Shown: positions 36,325-50,300, numbered from the stretch's first letter. The stretch is DNA of 64,000 nt from Diplosphaera chodatii (GCA_032358165.1 JAALGY010000036.1:310001-374000); one strand, 5' to 3'. Notes: a model not told the origin generated them from the sequence alone. Translations and numbers: made by a program.

Positions 36325-39300
36325 TCACGGTGCTGGTAGGAGGCCAGCCGGCTTGGCGGCAGTCAGCATGTTGGCGTCGATGCTGTTGACCTGCGCCTCC
36401 GTGAGCAGCGACTTGCCGATCTGCAGCTTGTCGTACGGCTGCGCAGCAGACACACAGCCGTTGACACAACTGAAACGCCAGCAACTCTGCGGTCATACGG
36501 CTTGCAGGTGAAGCGTGTGAGGAAAGCATCAGCAAGATGGCCAGATGCATGACAGCAACCACACAAAAGGCTTTGTCGCTACATGCGCACCTGGCCCATG
36601 CCGCGCATGAACTGTCGCGCCACTGCAAGCAGCATGTCGGTGGACAGGTTGAGGTGCGCATCGCGCAGCTGGCTGGTGATCCATCCGGGCAGCTTGTCGC
36701 GCTTGTCGTGCCGCTGGTACCGGATGTCCGCAAACACCATCAGCCCATAGTCCGACTGCAGGGTCAAGCAGCTATGGATCAGCATCCCAGTTGTCATCGC
36801 CCCCATCAGGTGTCACAGGTACTCAGCCAGACAGCCACAGCAGCTGCACTGTGCAAGACCAGACTGCACTGTGCACTTCTGCAGAGCGCAGCTCATCACT
36901 TCTGGCTCACCCAGTCCTGCAGCAACACATATCAGCAGCGAGAGGCAGGGCACCTTGGAGCGGATGACGCGGCCCACGCACTGGGCGGACTGCCGGACGG
37001 CGTCAAAGGCGAGGAAGTCGGACTCCTTGATCTGGAAGGACTCGCGCAGGTACTCCAGCCGCGCCCGCAGGATGCGCGACAGCGTGTACTGGTACGGCAC
37101 CCCGAACATGACCACCGCCCTGCCGTAGTGCCGGTCGAAGTCGATGCCCTCTGCAACCTGCGGGTGGGGAGGATGGTGTTGTAGCCCGAGGCAGGTGCAC
37201 CAACCATGGGCGCTCAGGGGTTGCAACACAAATACCCCATTACCCTGCACGGTACTTATGTCCTCTGCCTAGCGGTGACACCGTGTGGGAGGCAAGCATG
37301 GCCAGCAGTGTAGTGCTGTGCAGCATGTACAAGGGTGTACAGCATCTGCCTCTGACATGTCTGATACAGCATGCACTCCTGAGAAAGTGGTTGCGGTGGT
37401 GCGCACCTTGCCCCGTGCGACGGAGAAGAAGGCGGCGCCGCGGCCGCAGTCGCACGCGCGGCGGAAGTTGTCCAGTGCCAGCGTCGTCTCCAACACGTCC
37501 GTTGTCTCGATGAACACCAGCTTGTGCTGCATCAGCTCCTGCATGAGTGGGCGCGCTGATATGGGACACGTGCACTTCAGACATACAATGGCAACATGCC
37601 TGCAGCTGGGGCCCTGGAAATGCCGCTGTGGTTGACCACCGCTCCAATTTGCAGCAGCAGGGCAGCAGGACGAGCCTCACGTTGAGGACGCCCATGTCGT
37701 TCCACTTGGACACGATGGCGTCCATGTACCGGTACGACACGAAGAAGCACACGATGCCGTCCGGCACCACCGCCGCCAGCTCCACCAGCATCTTGCCGTA
37801 GTTGCGGATCACGTTCTGCAGGCGGCGAGGAGGTGTGATGAGCTCACTTCATGTGCAAGGAGATGGGCAACACCACATGGTCACGGCCTCAGTCACACAG
37901 GGTTCTACACACGAAGCATGCGAGGAGCACCACCCAGCACATCTGGCGCACCGGGTCGGTGCGCATGTCGAACTTGGTGGAGACGGGCTGCTGGTCGGCG
38001 CCCCGCGTCAGCACCACCGGGCACATGCAGTCCCTGCAGCAGAGGACCAAAGCAGGTTGCTACGATCTTCGGAAAGCCAGCACCAGCGTGAACAAGGCAT
38101 TCTGCGCAATGCAGGCAGCAGTTCAGTGCTGCAGGGAGGGTCTGCGCCTCGCCTGGTGAGCGTCATGTTGAGGCTCTGGCAGACGACGGGGTTGAAGTTG
38201 AGGATGCGCGGGTACAGGTCGATGGGCGACAGCGTGCCGGACGTGATGACGACCGACTGGAACTTGGAGAACACCGGCTTCATGGCCAGGCTGGCGTCCA
38301 GGCACGCCAGCTGGATGACGGGGTCGCTCACCGCGGGCATGCGCTCGTCAAAGGGCTCGATGATGATCTGCAGCAGGGCTCCATGTTGGATATAGAGCTC
38401 CTGCTGTTATTCCACAACTGTGCCACTACTGAGCAAAGCAAAGCGGTGCGGCGCCGTCAGACGAGCGATAGCGCCACGGACAAGCCGAGTGGATGCCGCA
38501 CCGCAAAGCCCTTGGCGTAGGTGCCGACCAGGGTGGCGAAGTCGGCGACCAGGTGGATGGGCGTGAAGTCGTCCACGTCCGTCACCTCCAGCGTCTTCAT
38601 CAGCGACGACAGCCGGTCGTAGCAGAAGCACAGCGTCTTGGCTGCAGTGGCATGTCCGAGTGGGCTCAAGACACAACACAAAGACACCTTGGAGTCCCGG
38701 CAACCCTAGACGGCAAATCCGCCACCGCCACCCGCATCATCCTGCTCACAGCAGGACATCAGCAAGCTCAGGGGCAACTGGCGGCGCTGTCAAGCGCCGC
38801 ACCGTCGATGGCGACCCGCCCCTGCAGCTGGCCCAGGAAGGAGGCCGGCGTCTCGCTCTCCACCTGCTGCACCTCCATCCGCTGCTTCAGGTACGCCACG
38901 AAGCGGCGCAGGAACGCCACAAAGTGCTCCGCCCGCCGGATGTTGCCCGGCACCTGCACGGCACGCACAGCTTGCTGCTCATGCAACGTGCATGTTGAGC
39001 AGTGCTGAGAGGCGATTGCTGCAAACTGATGCTTTGGAGGGCGGGTGCAGATCCTGCCTGCATCCACACACACCGGACATTCGAGGAGCTCACCGCTTCT
39101 CGCAGGATGTCATCCGGCAGCACGGGGTTGGCTAGCCAGCCCTCGTTGTTACGGGGGATGATGCCCTGCCCCTGGAAGCCGTCCACCAGCCGCCTATACT
39201 CATCTGTCAGTCGCTGCGCATCCGTGGCCTGCATCACACCAGGTGCAGGGTGCTGGGCATGGTGGTCTCCAGAAAACCAGCAGCCAGTTGGTTTGCATCT

Positions 39301-40863
39301 GGCCCTGCATCACAGACCTTTGCCCGGTCAATGGCTGCATTGAGGCGTGATATGTTGCGCGATGCGCCGTCCAGCGTCTGCTTCCTCAAGTTGACGCTCA
39401 GCGCCTGTCCATAATGTTTCACACGTCAGCCCATCTGCTGGCATCCCTTTTGCCTTCCACGCGAGTGACGACATATGCACTGTGGCTGAGAACAGATCGC
39501 ACCTCAATGCAAACATTGTCAATGTTGTGCGCTTCATCAAACACAAGGATGCACTCCTTTTCAAGCTCCCGCGAAACCATTTGTGACACCTGCAAGAGTC
39601 ATGGGATCACATGGGTGAACTGGTGAAAGCAGGGCATGACATGAAGTTGTCCATGTTACTACAAGCGGCTCGCAGTGCATGTGCACAGCAGCATGGGCTG
39701 CCCCACCTTAGGGTCAAGCATGTACTGGTAGTTGTACACCACCACGTTGGCGAAGGCAATCATGTGGCGCGCCAGGTAGTAGGGGCACCAGTGCTTGTCC
39801 TCCTTGCGGCACATCACCCGCAAGTCGTGCAGCGTGTATACCCCCGCGTCCAGTTTTGCCTGCGCGTGCAGCCAGCAACAACCTTATGACAGCCGTCGGA
39901 GGAGGCCTGCGCCCAATGTCGATGCCAGCTGCTGAACGCTGAAACAGCAGTGAAGCACAGGTGACAACACCCAGTGAATACAATGGCATGTCCAGGCTTT
40001 CACCTCTGGGCCAGCATTCTCCAGGTCCTCGAAGTAGCCGCACAGCTCCACGCTGGGGTCCGACTGCGCCTTGTCTCGGACCCAGGGCGCGGTCAGGTTC
40101 CGGCATCCCGCATCCACGCTCTCCCGGGAGCCCTCCTCTGCGTGCCGACCAGCAGCTTGTGGTCAAGTGGTCGTCCGGCGCGCCTCAACGCCTCCACTGG
40201 TGCCTGGATGCGCGCGGTAACTAGAGGGATGGGCATGTGGGGTTGGGAGGCGCACCGCCGACTTTGGGATGGATGCACAGGTTCTTGCGGGAGGAGAGGC
40301 CCAGCGCCAGGAGCTTGGGGTCGGCGCCCAGCGGGAAGAAGCCGGCGCGGTACTGGATCAGCTCCTGCAGCTCCGCGAGCACCTTCTCCATCTCCGGCAC
40401 CGTGCGCGTGCAGTACACCAGCTTGCCCACCTGTGCGGCAGCCACCAAAATGTGTGGGTCAGGGCTGCATGCTCGTGAGCGTGGTTGGCAGTCCAGCAGG
40501 TGGCCATGAACACAGCAGTGTGCGGACGCATGGTGGCTGGTGCATTTATACAGGCAGCTGGTACCTCTGGGTGTGCCAGCTGGTACGAGGTGATGAGCGA
40601 CAGCAGCGTGATGGTCTTGCCGGTACCCGTGGGCATCTGCTGGCAGCAACTATCGGTCAGCAATCGGCAATGCTGAAGAATGCACTGTCAGATCATGCAT
40701 GCACGCCACCGCATGCTGTCGTCCTGCGCACCTCCAGCAGGCAATGGCCCTTGGCATCCAGCGCCCTCTTGAGCTCCAGCATGTACCGGTACTGCTCCGG
40801 ATAGATGTACTCATACGGAAAGTACACCACCAGGCCCTCCAGAGAAAACTGCGAGTGCCGCAT
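36325..40863 (-). CDS. XPD: XPD/ERCC2/Rad3 5'-3' DNA helicase of TFIIH
   Basis: Superfamily 2 iron-sulphur helicase that opens DNA in nucleotide-excision repair and sits in TFIIH. The ATG at 40863 gives [20 protein letters not shown], the usual XPD opening, then [20 protein letters not shown] (40720-40800 and about 40640) with [20 protein letters not shown] (Walker A). Next come [20 protein letters not shown] and [14 protein letters not shown]. The Fe-S cysteines are in [12 protein letters not shown] and the exon [20 protein letters not shown]. The DEAH box lies at about 39515-39545: [21 protein letters not shown]-terminal helicase motifs include [43 protein letters not shown]-like [39 protein letters not shown] and [13 protein letters not shown] (motif VI). 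The ending is [20 protein letters not shown] followed by a short Pro/Leu tail. All core motifs look intact. Some splice sites are approximate. Confidence 0.95.
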
Positions 40864-41883
40864 GTCCCATGATTCATGTGCAGAGACCTTGTGCTCAAGA
40901 GTAATTTCAAGCATGCGTCTGTGTGCGTGTAATGTAGCGTGGCAAAAATTGTACATGCACGGCACTATGAGGGGCTGCACCTTCATGCTTGCGAACTGCG
41001 GTGCACGCGCACGCAGCGTCTACTGCGGTCTACATGTCATGAAAGCCTCCGGCCCAGAGCGTGCTGCGCCAGCGCTACACGCCTTCGATAGGCTCCTCGC
41101 CGTGTCAGATTCTTATCAGCGTGATATGCCTCAACAAGTTTCGCTGCCAGACATCATGCACATACTGCGATGTGCTGCGGCAAACAAAAGCAAGTAGTGT
41201 TCGTACTCTTGCTCGTGCCTGAGACACTGGTAAATTACACAATGGCGATGGCGAACATGCAGCGTACTGCCCGACGCAGGCCTGACATACAAACGCTGAA
41301 ATGGCGCAAAGCATGCCATGCATGCTGCGGTACTGACAGTGTGATCAATGCAGGGTGGGTGCAGCTGAAGCATCGTCGACTTTGCGACACAGAACGCATT
41401 TTGCGTGCATCTAGTGAGCAGTATATGCATGTTTCAACGTAGGGTGACTATGAAAAGGTATTGGACCTGTGCGCAGGGCCTTGCAGGCACCAGATGATCC
41501 TGTGCAGCGCATGGCACGGCGGTGGGACAGCGTGCAGCTCAGCGCATGTGTTGCATGATGCAGACGATGCAGCATCACGTGGCAGTTAACACCAGTGTAT
41601 GCATAAGAGCACAGCCTCTGCTGCGATGTAGACGTTCATCGCCTGCGCTGCACGTGCAAACATTGCCGCGATGCCCCAGGCAACAAGGCATGGAAGTACC
41701 GCGTTGGCTGCATCATACGCGGTGCCGGACGGCCCATGCAATAGCACAACAGCCGACACGGCACCAGGCGAACCGAAAGAACGATGTGAGCGCTGACCAG
41801 TTGAGATGTGCACACATGCACGCATAGACAGGGTATGGCGCATGCTTCTATGTCAAAATCATGCATGCGAAACTCGTAGTTCA
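40864..41883. promoter_or_regulatory. Intergenic region between divergent XPD and MutS2
   Basis: About 1 kb between head-to-head genes, lower in GC than the coding DNA. Only short unsupported open frames are present. A presequence exon of MutS2 could lie here, but I cannot place it. Confidence 0.35.
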
Positions 41884-44800
41884 ATGCAGAGATCGCCGGA
41901 GCACCATGAGCAGGACGACAATATCGAGGCAGAATCGCTGGCCGCCCTGGACTGGCCAGCAATCTGTGCCCAGGTCTGCAGTCAATGTCCGCCTGGCTGC
42001 TGCCACATCCAGATCAATGCCTCGGCAGCGGACAGTTTCTGCACGGTGATGACCAGCGCTAGTGAATGCGAGGGTGGACAGCTGGCGCTCTCATCGCTGC
42101 AGGTGGCAGCGTTTGCGACGACTTCGATGGGGGCAGAGGCCATCCTGAGCCAGCAGCTGCCGGGCGGCACATCACAGCGCCACTCTGAAGATCTGCTACA
42201 GCAGACGGCCCAGGCTCAGGAAGCCGGCCTCAGGTGCTCCACATCCACAGCCAGGGGTCTGTTCTGCATCATGGGTGTCTTATGACACCATTTCTGATGT
42301 CACCCTTGGTATGACCAACCCCAGCGGCAGGCCACAGGAACATGATCGGGAAACATGATCGTGCTTTCATGGCACAGCTTTGATGGCGTGTATGATGTGC
42401 GGCCACTGCTGGACGCGGTTGCGCGGGGCCGCATGGCCGGACCCCTCCAGCTGTCCGGGGTCGCATCCACGCTTGAGGTACCACCCTGCCACCCCACGCT
42501 GCCGGGCTTCAAGTCCTCGGTCAAGCAGCTTGTTGGTCCGTAAATGTGACGATGAACTCGTGCAACTCCTTGGCAATGTGGGTTGCAGGCAGGTGAGAGG
42601 CTTGGCCAGGCCACAGAGCAGCGTACTGCGCTTCAGCCGTTGCTGAGGCCAGTCGCTGCGCCTCTGCAGCAGCTGGTCAGTGCCATCAGGCACTGCATCA
42701 GTGCGGGGGATGGACGCATCTTGGATCGCGCGAGCGAGCACCTGGCACAGGTGCGATGGCTACCTGCGAATTTGGTCTGGTATCAGACGACAGTGCAGTG
42801 TACTTTCCACAGAGGATGACATTGATGCGCATCTACGCAGGTGAGGGAGCAACGCAAGGCCAATGCAGCCGAGCTGCGGGCCGCCATGGCAGACTGGTCT
42901 CGGCGGCTGCACGCCAGCGGCGTCTCCGAGCGTGCCCAGGTGTGCTGCCCTTGTGCTGCCTCCTCAGCCTGCTATTCACATTGGCAATGCAAAGCAGAGC
43001 AGCTTTCTGGAAGATGTTCGATGTAAGCTGTGTGTGATGTGCTGCACGACTGCGCAGGTGGTGCTGCGGCGGGATCGGCAGTGCGTGGCGGTGAAGGCCG
43101 GGCGTCAGGGCGAGCTGCCGCGCGGCAGTGTCACTTTGGCCACCTCCGGCACGTGCGCAGCCTGCCTCGGAGACGCTGCAATGCCTGCAAGTCAGCACGG
43201 CCCAAGCTCTTGCTGCTAGAGGCTGATTGTTGCTGGGGAGCTGCTTGGTTACCCTGCACATTGGTGTCCCTGGTGCAGGGGTAGCACCCTGTACATGGAG
43301 CCGGAGCCCGTGGTGGCGCTGAACAATGCCGAGGCGCGCCTGGCGGCTGCCAAAGAGGAGGAGGAGGCCGCCATCCTGCTGGCGCTGTCCCGCCAGGTCA
43401 ACCTGCAGCGCAGACCAGGAGCTGCAGTTTGAGTCATTGCGCCGCCGAGCAGGGTCGATGCTCACAACAATGCCTTTGTTTGTGCAGATTGCAGACTGTG
43501 CAGACGACATTGTTGAGATGTTGCGGGGCATCACCGAGCTGGATGTGGTATCAGCACGAGCGAGGCATGCCCAGTGGACCGCCGCAGTCTGCCCCTCCTT
43601 TGTGGATGAGGAAGCAGCCCGGCAGTCTGGACCTATGGTGGTCGGGGCCATGCGTCACCCCATCCTGCTGCAGGTGGGGCACCTCCTCTCCAGGGTGCTC
43701 GTAGCTGCGCAGGTGGTTGGCATCGTGCAGCAAGCCTATCGATCGGTCCGGCTGGTCTGATACCCGTCCATGCTGCTTTGGCATACAGTCGCATCTGACA
43801 TTTGCTGCGCACATGGGTGCAGCCGACACTGGCGCCGCTGCCGGCCCTGGCGCTCGCCGAGGACGCCGCCTTCGAGAACGACTTCCTGGAGCCGGTGGCG
43901 GCGCCGGAGGGCCTGGCCGGCCCTGCGCCGGCCGTCTCGGGTGCACAGGGCGCGGCAGGGGGGCAGGGGGCGCGCGGCAGGGCCAGGGCGCCGTGTCCGG
44001 TGGACCTGGCCGTGCCGCCTCAGGCCGCGGTCGTCATGATAACAGGTATGCCGTTTGAGCCTGTGTTCTTTAGGATGTGGTACTTCAGCGTACAGCAGTG
44101 TGTATGGCGGGCATGTAATACACTGATCTGATTTAGCTTGTTCCAACTGTCGCACCATTCAGCTGCAACTCGCTGCAACAGGGCCCAACACCGGCGGCAA
44201 GACGGCATCGCTGAAGGCATTTGGCCTGGCAGCACTCATGGCCAAGGCCGGCCTGTTCCTGCCTGTGGCCGCTGGCCAGGCGCCGCCGCGCTTGCTGTGG
44301 TTCGACAAGGTCCGCAACAGCAGACAGTGCAACGTGCGGGTCGGTGCTGGCACCCCCATGTGAGGTGTGGAACATGATTTGTATGCCTCTGTATACCTTG
44401 AAGTGCCACTCTTGCATTGCGACCAGGTGCTAGCAGATGTGGGCGATGGGCAGAGCCTGCAGCAGAGCTTGAGCACCTTTAGCGCCCATGTGCGGCGGCT
44501 GCGCCTGATGCTGGGCAGTGTGACGCCGCAGTCCCTCGCTCTGCTGGACGAGGTTGGCAGCGGTGCGGTTTTGCACTGTGTGACATGAGCCATATGCCAG
44601 TATGCCCATGTATCATGCGGCTTGCCGCATAGGTCAACCCTGGACACGAGCTACTTTGGCAACAAAAGCATAGCGACCGCACCACCTCGCAATCGTTGCA
44701 TCAGTTCTCAGTGGCGATCAGATCTATTGTGTCGCGTGTTGTTCTGGCATAAAACATGGCTTTAGTTTCTGCTCACAGGCACGGACCCGGTGGAGGGTGA

Positions 44801-46742
44801 GGCGCTGGCGGCGGCGCTACTGCAGCGGCTGGCGGGCGCCGCGCGGCTCACGGTGGCGACCACCCACCACGCCGGCCTGAAGGACATGGCCGATGCACGC
44901 TTTGTCAATGCGTCTGTGGAGTTTGACATCGCCACCCTGCGCCCGACGTACAGGTGGGCGGCTGTGCGGCGGCGCTGCTGAGCTGATATCTCTCTCCTGG
45001 GTCAACATGTTTGCTGCCGGGCTGCCGACCACAGTCAGCAACGTGAGGACCTGCTGCAGGCTGCTTTGGGGCCAGGCTGGGCAGTCGAATGCCCTGGCCA
45101 TCGCCGAAGGCCTTGGCTTCAGCCGTCAGATTGTGGCAGACGCCCGAAAGGTCATTATCTTTGTATCTTGCATCTTTTGGACGACGATCGAAGCAGTTTG
45201 GCCACCCTGTCGTGCATGCCTCACCAGCCTGACAGAGCCATTGCAATAGACATCGTGCTTGAAAAGGTCTGGAAATGGCATGGACACGTGCTGCAACAGG
45301 TGGCAGCAGAGATGCGTGCTCTCACAGATTCCAAGGCGCGCGCCGAGTCACTTGTGGAGCAGCTGGGGACTCAGGTCGAGGAGGCACAGGTGATGGACTG
45401 CTGCGAACTGTGACTCCTGCTGCGCCGCCAGTGCTCGCAGGTACACAAGACAGACTGCAATGCCTTCCAAGCCTCTGCCCTAGCCCGCTTCTGAAAAGAA
45501 ATCCAGAGTGATGTCGCTGTGCTGTGTGCAGGCAGCAGCAGCAACAGCAAAGCAGGCTCGGCAGCAAGCAGAGCAGCAGCTGCCGGAGCTGCGCCAGCAG
45601 GCAGACAAGCTGCTGGCAGAGGCCAAAGCAGCTAGGTTGCAGCCGCCTGACACCGAGCAGAGCGTGCGCCCTCACATCTGGTGGCTGGGATGCACGCCTT
45701 CCACCGATCAAGAACGAACGTTGCAGCTGCTTGCGTGCACCACATTGCAAGCTGTCCACCCAGTCCCACCTGCTGCTTGCAGGCGGCGGCGGCGCAGCAG
45801 CGCATCAGGGAGCTGGTCGCAGGCGTCAAGGCGGACAGGCTGCCCGCGGCCAGGGCGCTGGCCCAGGTGCGGCAGCTCGAGCAGGACTGGACGGCCAGCA
45901 GCGCGGCTGCGCGCGCGGCCGATGCGGACGTCGGCGCCGAGGCGGCGCCGGCCTTCGAGCCGGTCGTCGGTCAGCGGGTGGCCGTGCGCAGCATGGGCGG
46001 CTCCCTCGGCACCGTCACGGCAGCAGGCAGCCGGGTGGGAGCCGCCTGCGCGCCCTGTGTTGAGCGTCTGCCGTGGCCTGGCCCGCGCTCAGCAATGCTG
46101 CGGTGTGATGTGTTCGTCGGGCGGAAGATGCCACGGTGCCTCTGCTGGAGGACACAGACGGACATGGTGCTGCTCTGCGCGGGTGCAGGTCACCGTGCAG
46201 GTGGGGTCGCTCAGCATGCAGGCGGCGGCGCGGGACCTCGAGCCGCTGCAGGGCCGGCAGGCGGGCGGGTCCGGCGCGCCCAGCAGCAAGCGGCAGGCCA
46301 GCACGCAGCCCAGGAAGAAGAGGAAGGACTCCAGGCAGCGGCAGCAGCAGGAGGAGCAGCGGGGGCAGCAGAGCGGCGTCGCCACCGTCCAGAGCGCAGC
46401 CAACACCGTGGATGTGCGCGGCCAGCGTGCCATGGAGGTGGGCCTGCAGTTCGGTGGACCACTGGTGGGACCCAGGTTGAGCTGGTTGTCGACTGTGACG
46501 AGCTGCGTGATGTCATGAGCGGCGTCAATCAGTCTCAGTTGCTGCGGTCGCAGGCACGGGCGGTGGTCGATGATGCGATAGACGAAATGCCGGAGGGCAT
46601 GGCACTTTGCATCATCCATGGCACAGGCACCGGGGCACTGCGGTCGGCCATCCACGAGATGCTGAGGGGCCACCCGCAAGTGCACAGGTTTGAGCTGGAC
46701 CCTGCCAGCAATGGAGGCTGCACACTCACCTACCTCAAGTAG
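41884..46742 (+). CDS. MUTS2: MutS2-family ATPase with C-terminal Smr domain
   Basis: MutS homologue of the MutS2 type, which lacks the mismatch-recognition domain. In bacteria it acts on branched DNA or stalled ribosomes; plant copies are expected in organelles. The first exon reads ESLAALDWPAICAQ after ATG 41884 (an in-frame ATG lies at 41842). Clamp and lever exons include FDGVYDVRPLLDAVARGRM, GSTLYMEPEPVVALNNAEA and MVVGAMRHPILLQ. Walker A, ITGPNTGGKTASLKAFGLAA, is split by an intron at the first glycine codon (44045 to about 44170). Then come VLADVGDGQSLQQSLSTFSA HVRR (signature loop) and Walker B LALLDEVGSGTDPVEGEAL. ATTHHAGLKDMADARF follows. A long Ala/Gln/Lys coiled coil leads to the KOW-like VVGQRVAVRSMGGSLGTVT. 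The Smr domain starts NTVDVRGQRAMEV and contains CIIHGTGTGALRSAIHEML, the expected HGxGTG motif. Stop at 46742. N-terminal targeting signal not established. Confidence 0.92.
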
Positions 46743-47314
46743 CTTACAAAATTGAACGTTGCCACCTCACTCCTTTGATTTCTTGCAGCGCGAATTTTGT
46801 TGCAGTGTGACCAGCTCTTATCCTGTTGATGTTGTGGTTTACAATAAGTAGCTATATATTGATTGCAGTGCGTTTGATTGGCGTCGATTGAGTTTGCTGT
46901 CGATACACGGAGTGTCCTCCTGTATTGAACACCAAGCCCCAAGTCCGCCACTGAGAAAGGGTGCCACCAACAGTGCCGACCGGCATGCAGCTCCAGTGCT
47001 GCAGGACGGCAACACAGCAGCCCAATTTGCAATTCACGCTACATCTGTAGGGGTGGGCCAATCCGATGTTGAGACGACGCCGAATACGCGATATGTGATG
47101 CTGAGGGCGGGACAATGCGAGGTGCTGCCTGCTGACCCACAAAACGCGCCAAAACCCCAGCTGCGGCAGACCAAAACCAGGGCTAAATACTTCTATGCTC
47201 GGCAAAACGGGGCCTCTCTGCTGAAGCAGGCGGTGTGTGTGCTTACGGCACTAGTGCACGACATGCCTGCAGCGGTGCTGCCAGCAGCACGCCGCCAGCC
47301 TGCCCGTCCGCGTG
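46743..47314. other. Convergent intergenic gap between MutS2 and RRM protein
   Basis: 572 bp holding the 3' flanks of two converging genes. It starts AT-rich after the MutS2 stop. An open frame across it on the plus strand has no recognisable domain and is not called. Confidence 0.4.
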
Positions 47315-50300
47315 CTATTGCTGACCCTCCTGCTCAGGCTGCGCCGGTGTTGGCACATCTAGCGATGTCCGTACAGTGCTCTGGGAAGCGGTGTGGCCGA
47401 TGTCGAGGGAGCTGGCCGCTGGGGCGTCCTGTGCAGCATGCCGGCCTGCATCCAGCGATGCACGCTGCGGCTCCTCGCCGGGCAGGGGCTGCGACAGCCC
47501 TTCATCCGGCTGCTGCTGCAGCTCGCTGTGTTGTTGCCCTGCAGACTGCATGACTGGCGGCGGCGGCTGCTGGTGAGGCTGAGGCGGGCCATACCCTGCA
47601 CCGGTGCTCAAACATGCTTGTGATGGGAGCAACGACCACTTGTGCGGCGGCAAATTACGCATTGCATCATGCAGAGCATATCGAGCTATACTCGAGGCTG
47701 CCTACCTGGTAGGGGCACAGGGTGCGGGCTGGTGGGCATGCCGAAGGGGTATGTGCTGGGAACTGCCCCGTATGGGCCTGCCGCAATCGGCGACATTGCC
47801 ATACCCACCTGCATGCCTGCGATGTGGGCAACGATAGTGCTGACGCGCATGCGGACACCGAGTGACCCTGCTTCATTGTTGTACACAGTACCGGCAAGTG
47901 TCGTGTGCGCTGCTAGCAGCACCAGTCAGTGCTTGCCTGCGTCAGAGCCTGGCGGCGGCATGTACCACTGCAGGCCCGGGCTGCCACGAGCACCCACTGG
48001 CTGCGGCGCAAACACCATCTGCACGCCGCCGACCTGGGGACTCCAGTCTGGTCGCATGCCCCGCATGGCCTGCCGTCAATAGACCACTGTCAACCTGGTG
48101 CGCCACACCGTGTGCTCCGGCGTAAATTAAAGCAAACCTTGGTGCCAGAACATGCTGCAGCTTGGCAGCGCAGGCGGCAGAGAGTGCAGCACACACGCAC
48201 CAGCTGCTGCTGCTGCTGCAACAGCTGCTGCTGCAGGAAGTACTGCTGCTGCTGCTGCCGCTGACCGGGCGGCAGCTGCTGGCCGGCGGTGGGCGAGGGC
48301 GGCGGCCGGCCCTGCGGCTGCGGCTGGCCGCCAAACGGCTGCTGCTGCATGTACGGCTGCTGCGCGTACGCCTGCTGCTGGTATGCGCGCTGCGCCGCCA
48401 GCGCCGGCGGCATGCCCATGCGCCCGCCGCCCCTCCCGCCCTCCATGCCGCGACCACGGCCGTACGCCGCCTCCGGGCCCCCAACCTGTGCAGTAAAGAT
48501 TGTGTCAGAAGGTTTCGGCCTTGGGTGCCTCGCTGATCATTCAACAGCTTGACCGCAGCGGTCGACAGCGGAATAGGTACAATTGTATCACCCTGGGCGG
48601 GAAGGGTGGCTGCGGGCCTACTGGCAGGCCGTACGGCAGCGGCGACGGCAGCTGCATGGCCATGGGGGCGGGGTACAGCGGCGGGCCGCCCATCATTGGC
48701 GGCCGCATCCCGCGCGGCCCCTGCCGGCGCAGCGCATGAAAGTCAGTACTGTTGAAACAGAGAGCAGCGGTGCACTACCATGCTGGAGTTGCGGGGCTGC
48801 ACCTGACGCATCCTCACAGCCGCGCACCGTGGGCGCGGTGTAGGGGATGCACTCGATGTAGCGGTTGCCCATCATCTTGCGGTGCTGCGCCGCCGCCGCC
48901 ATCGACGCCTCATCCGCGTCCTTGAACCGCACGAAGGCGATGCCCGTGTTGACGCGCTCCCCGCTGCGGTCCGACTTCGTCATGAGCTTCACGCCGTCGT
49001 CCGCCAGCTTGAAGTCTGCATTGCATGGGGATAGCGCATGAGCTGGCATACTACAGGTCCAACAACGCAGCTTGACCCTGGCACAGTTCCTGCAGTGGCA
49101 CAAGTGTTAGCGATGTCGATGACAGCGCCGTGCGTCGCCCCCACCTGCCAGCCAGCTGGTGATGTCGTCGATGCCGGCGGAGTAGGGCAGGCCGCGCAGC
49201 TTCAGGGTGGAGCCGTCCGGCTGGATGCCGCCCGGGGCGGAGGGCAGCGGCAGCGGCAGCAGGGGCGCCCGCCGCCGCATGCCCCCCGGCTCCCCCATGC
49301 GCGCCACCTGCCGGTTGCGCTGCACCGCCTGCTGCATGTCGGGCTTGGACGCCACGAAGATCTCGATGTAGCGCTGGCCCATGCGCGCGCGGTGCAGCGT
49401 GAGCGCCCGCTGCTGCGCGGCCTCGCTGGCCACCTCCACAAATGCCTCCCCCGTCGGCCGCCCGTCCTGGTCCCGCGTCAGCACCACCCCCTGCGTGCCG
49501 GCGTGCCCAGCGTCGCTCACCAGTGTGGGTGGCTGTCACACGCTGTATGCTGTCAGCGGCGTGGGCGTCGCCGAATGACCGTACCAGCTGCAGACACACA
49601 CAGTCCGCAAAGCTGGTGAGCCCTGCTGTCGTCCTAAGTCTCACCTCAGCGCCTCCGATCAGGTGGTGCTCCGGTCCGAAGAACTCCACCACCTGCTCGG
49701 GGCCCGCCGAGAAGGGCAGCCCCCGCAGGCGCAGCACCCAGTGCCGCTGCGTGGGCTGCTGCGCCCCCAGGCCGACGTCAGGCCCGCTGCGGGCGGCCAG
49801 CAGCTCCTCCTCTGTTGACGGAAAGACCCTGCACGGTCATCAGAGCCGATGGTGGGCCCATTTCAGTCGTTTTGCTTTTGGCTGTCTCGCACCAGCAAAG
49901 GCAGACGTGGCTGGCCCGCCAGCCGTGCCAGCCTGCCGCGATCGGCGCCCGCGGTGCCTCTGTGGCTCCACCTGACGACCCGGATCAGCGTACGATACAG
50001 ACCGAGCGACGTCAGAAACTGCGCAGTCGAGCACTTGGGCTTTGCTCTCGGACCGACCGGCCGAGTCTGCCTCGGCAGTCCAAGCGATCAGCACCGCGCG
50101 CGAGTGGGGAGAAAGGGGGCCTCTTGACAGCCAGAACATCGCCAGTGCGACGCTTGGGCAGCTTGCGGGCGCCGCACGGGCGTCGGCGGGTGGGTCATGC
50201 CGGGCCGTGCACTTTGCCGGTCAGTCTGGCCACGCATTCTGGAGGTGGGGGAGAGCAATCGCACTCGATGTAGCGGCCGCCCAGGTGCGCGCAGTGCTTC

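Noticed and set aside
42833..43651. Minus-strand open frame of about 270 codons
   Set aside because: Antisense to MutS2 exons that carry clear MutS motifs; composition is that of a shadow frame.
46888..47553. Plus-strand open frame of about 220 codons spanning the MutS2/RRM gap
   Set aside because: It runs into the antisense of the RRM gene's last exon and shows no family motif, so it is not called as a gene.
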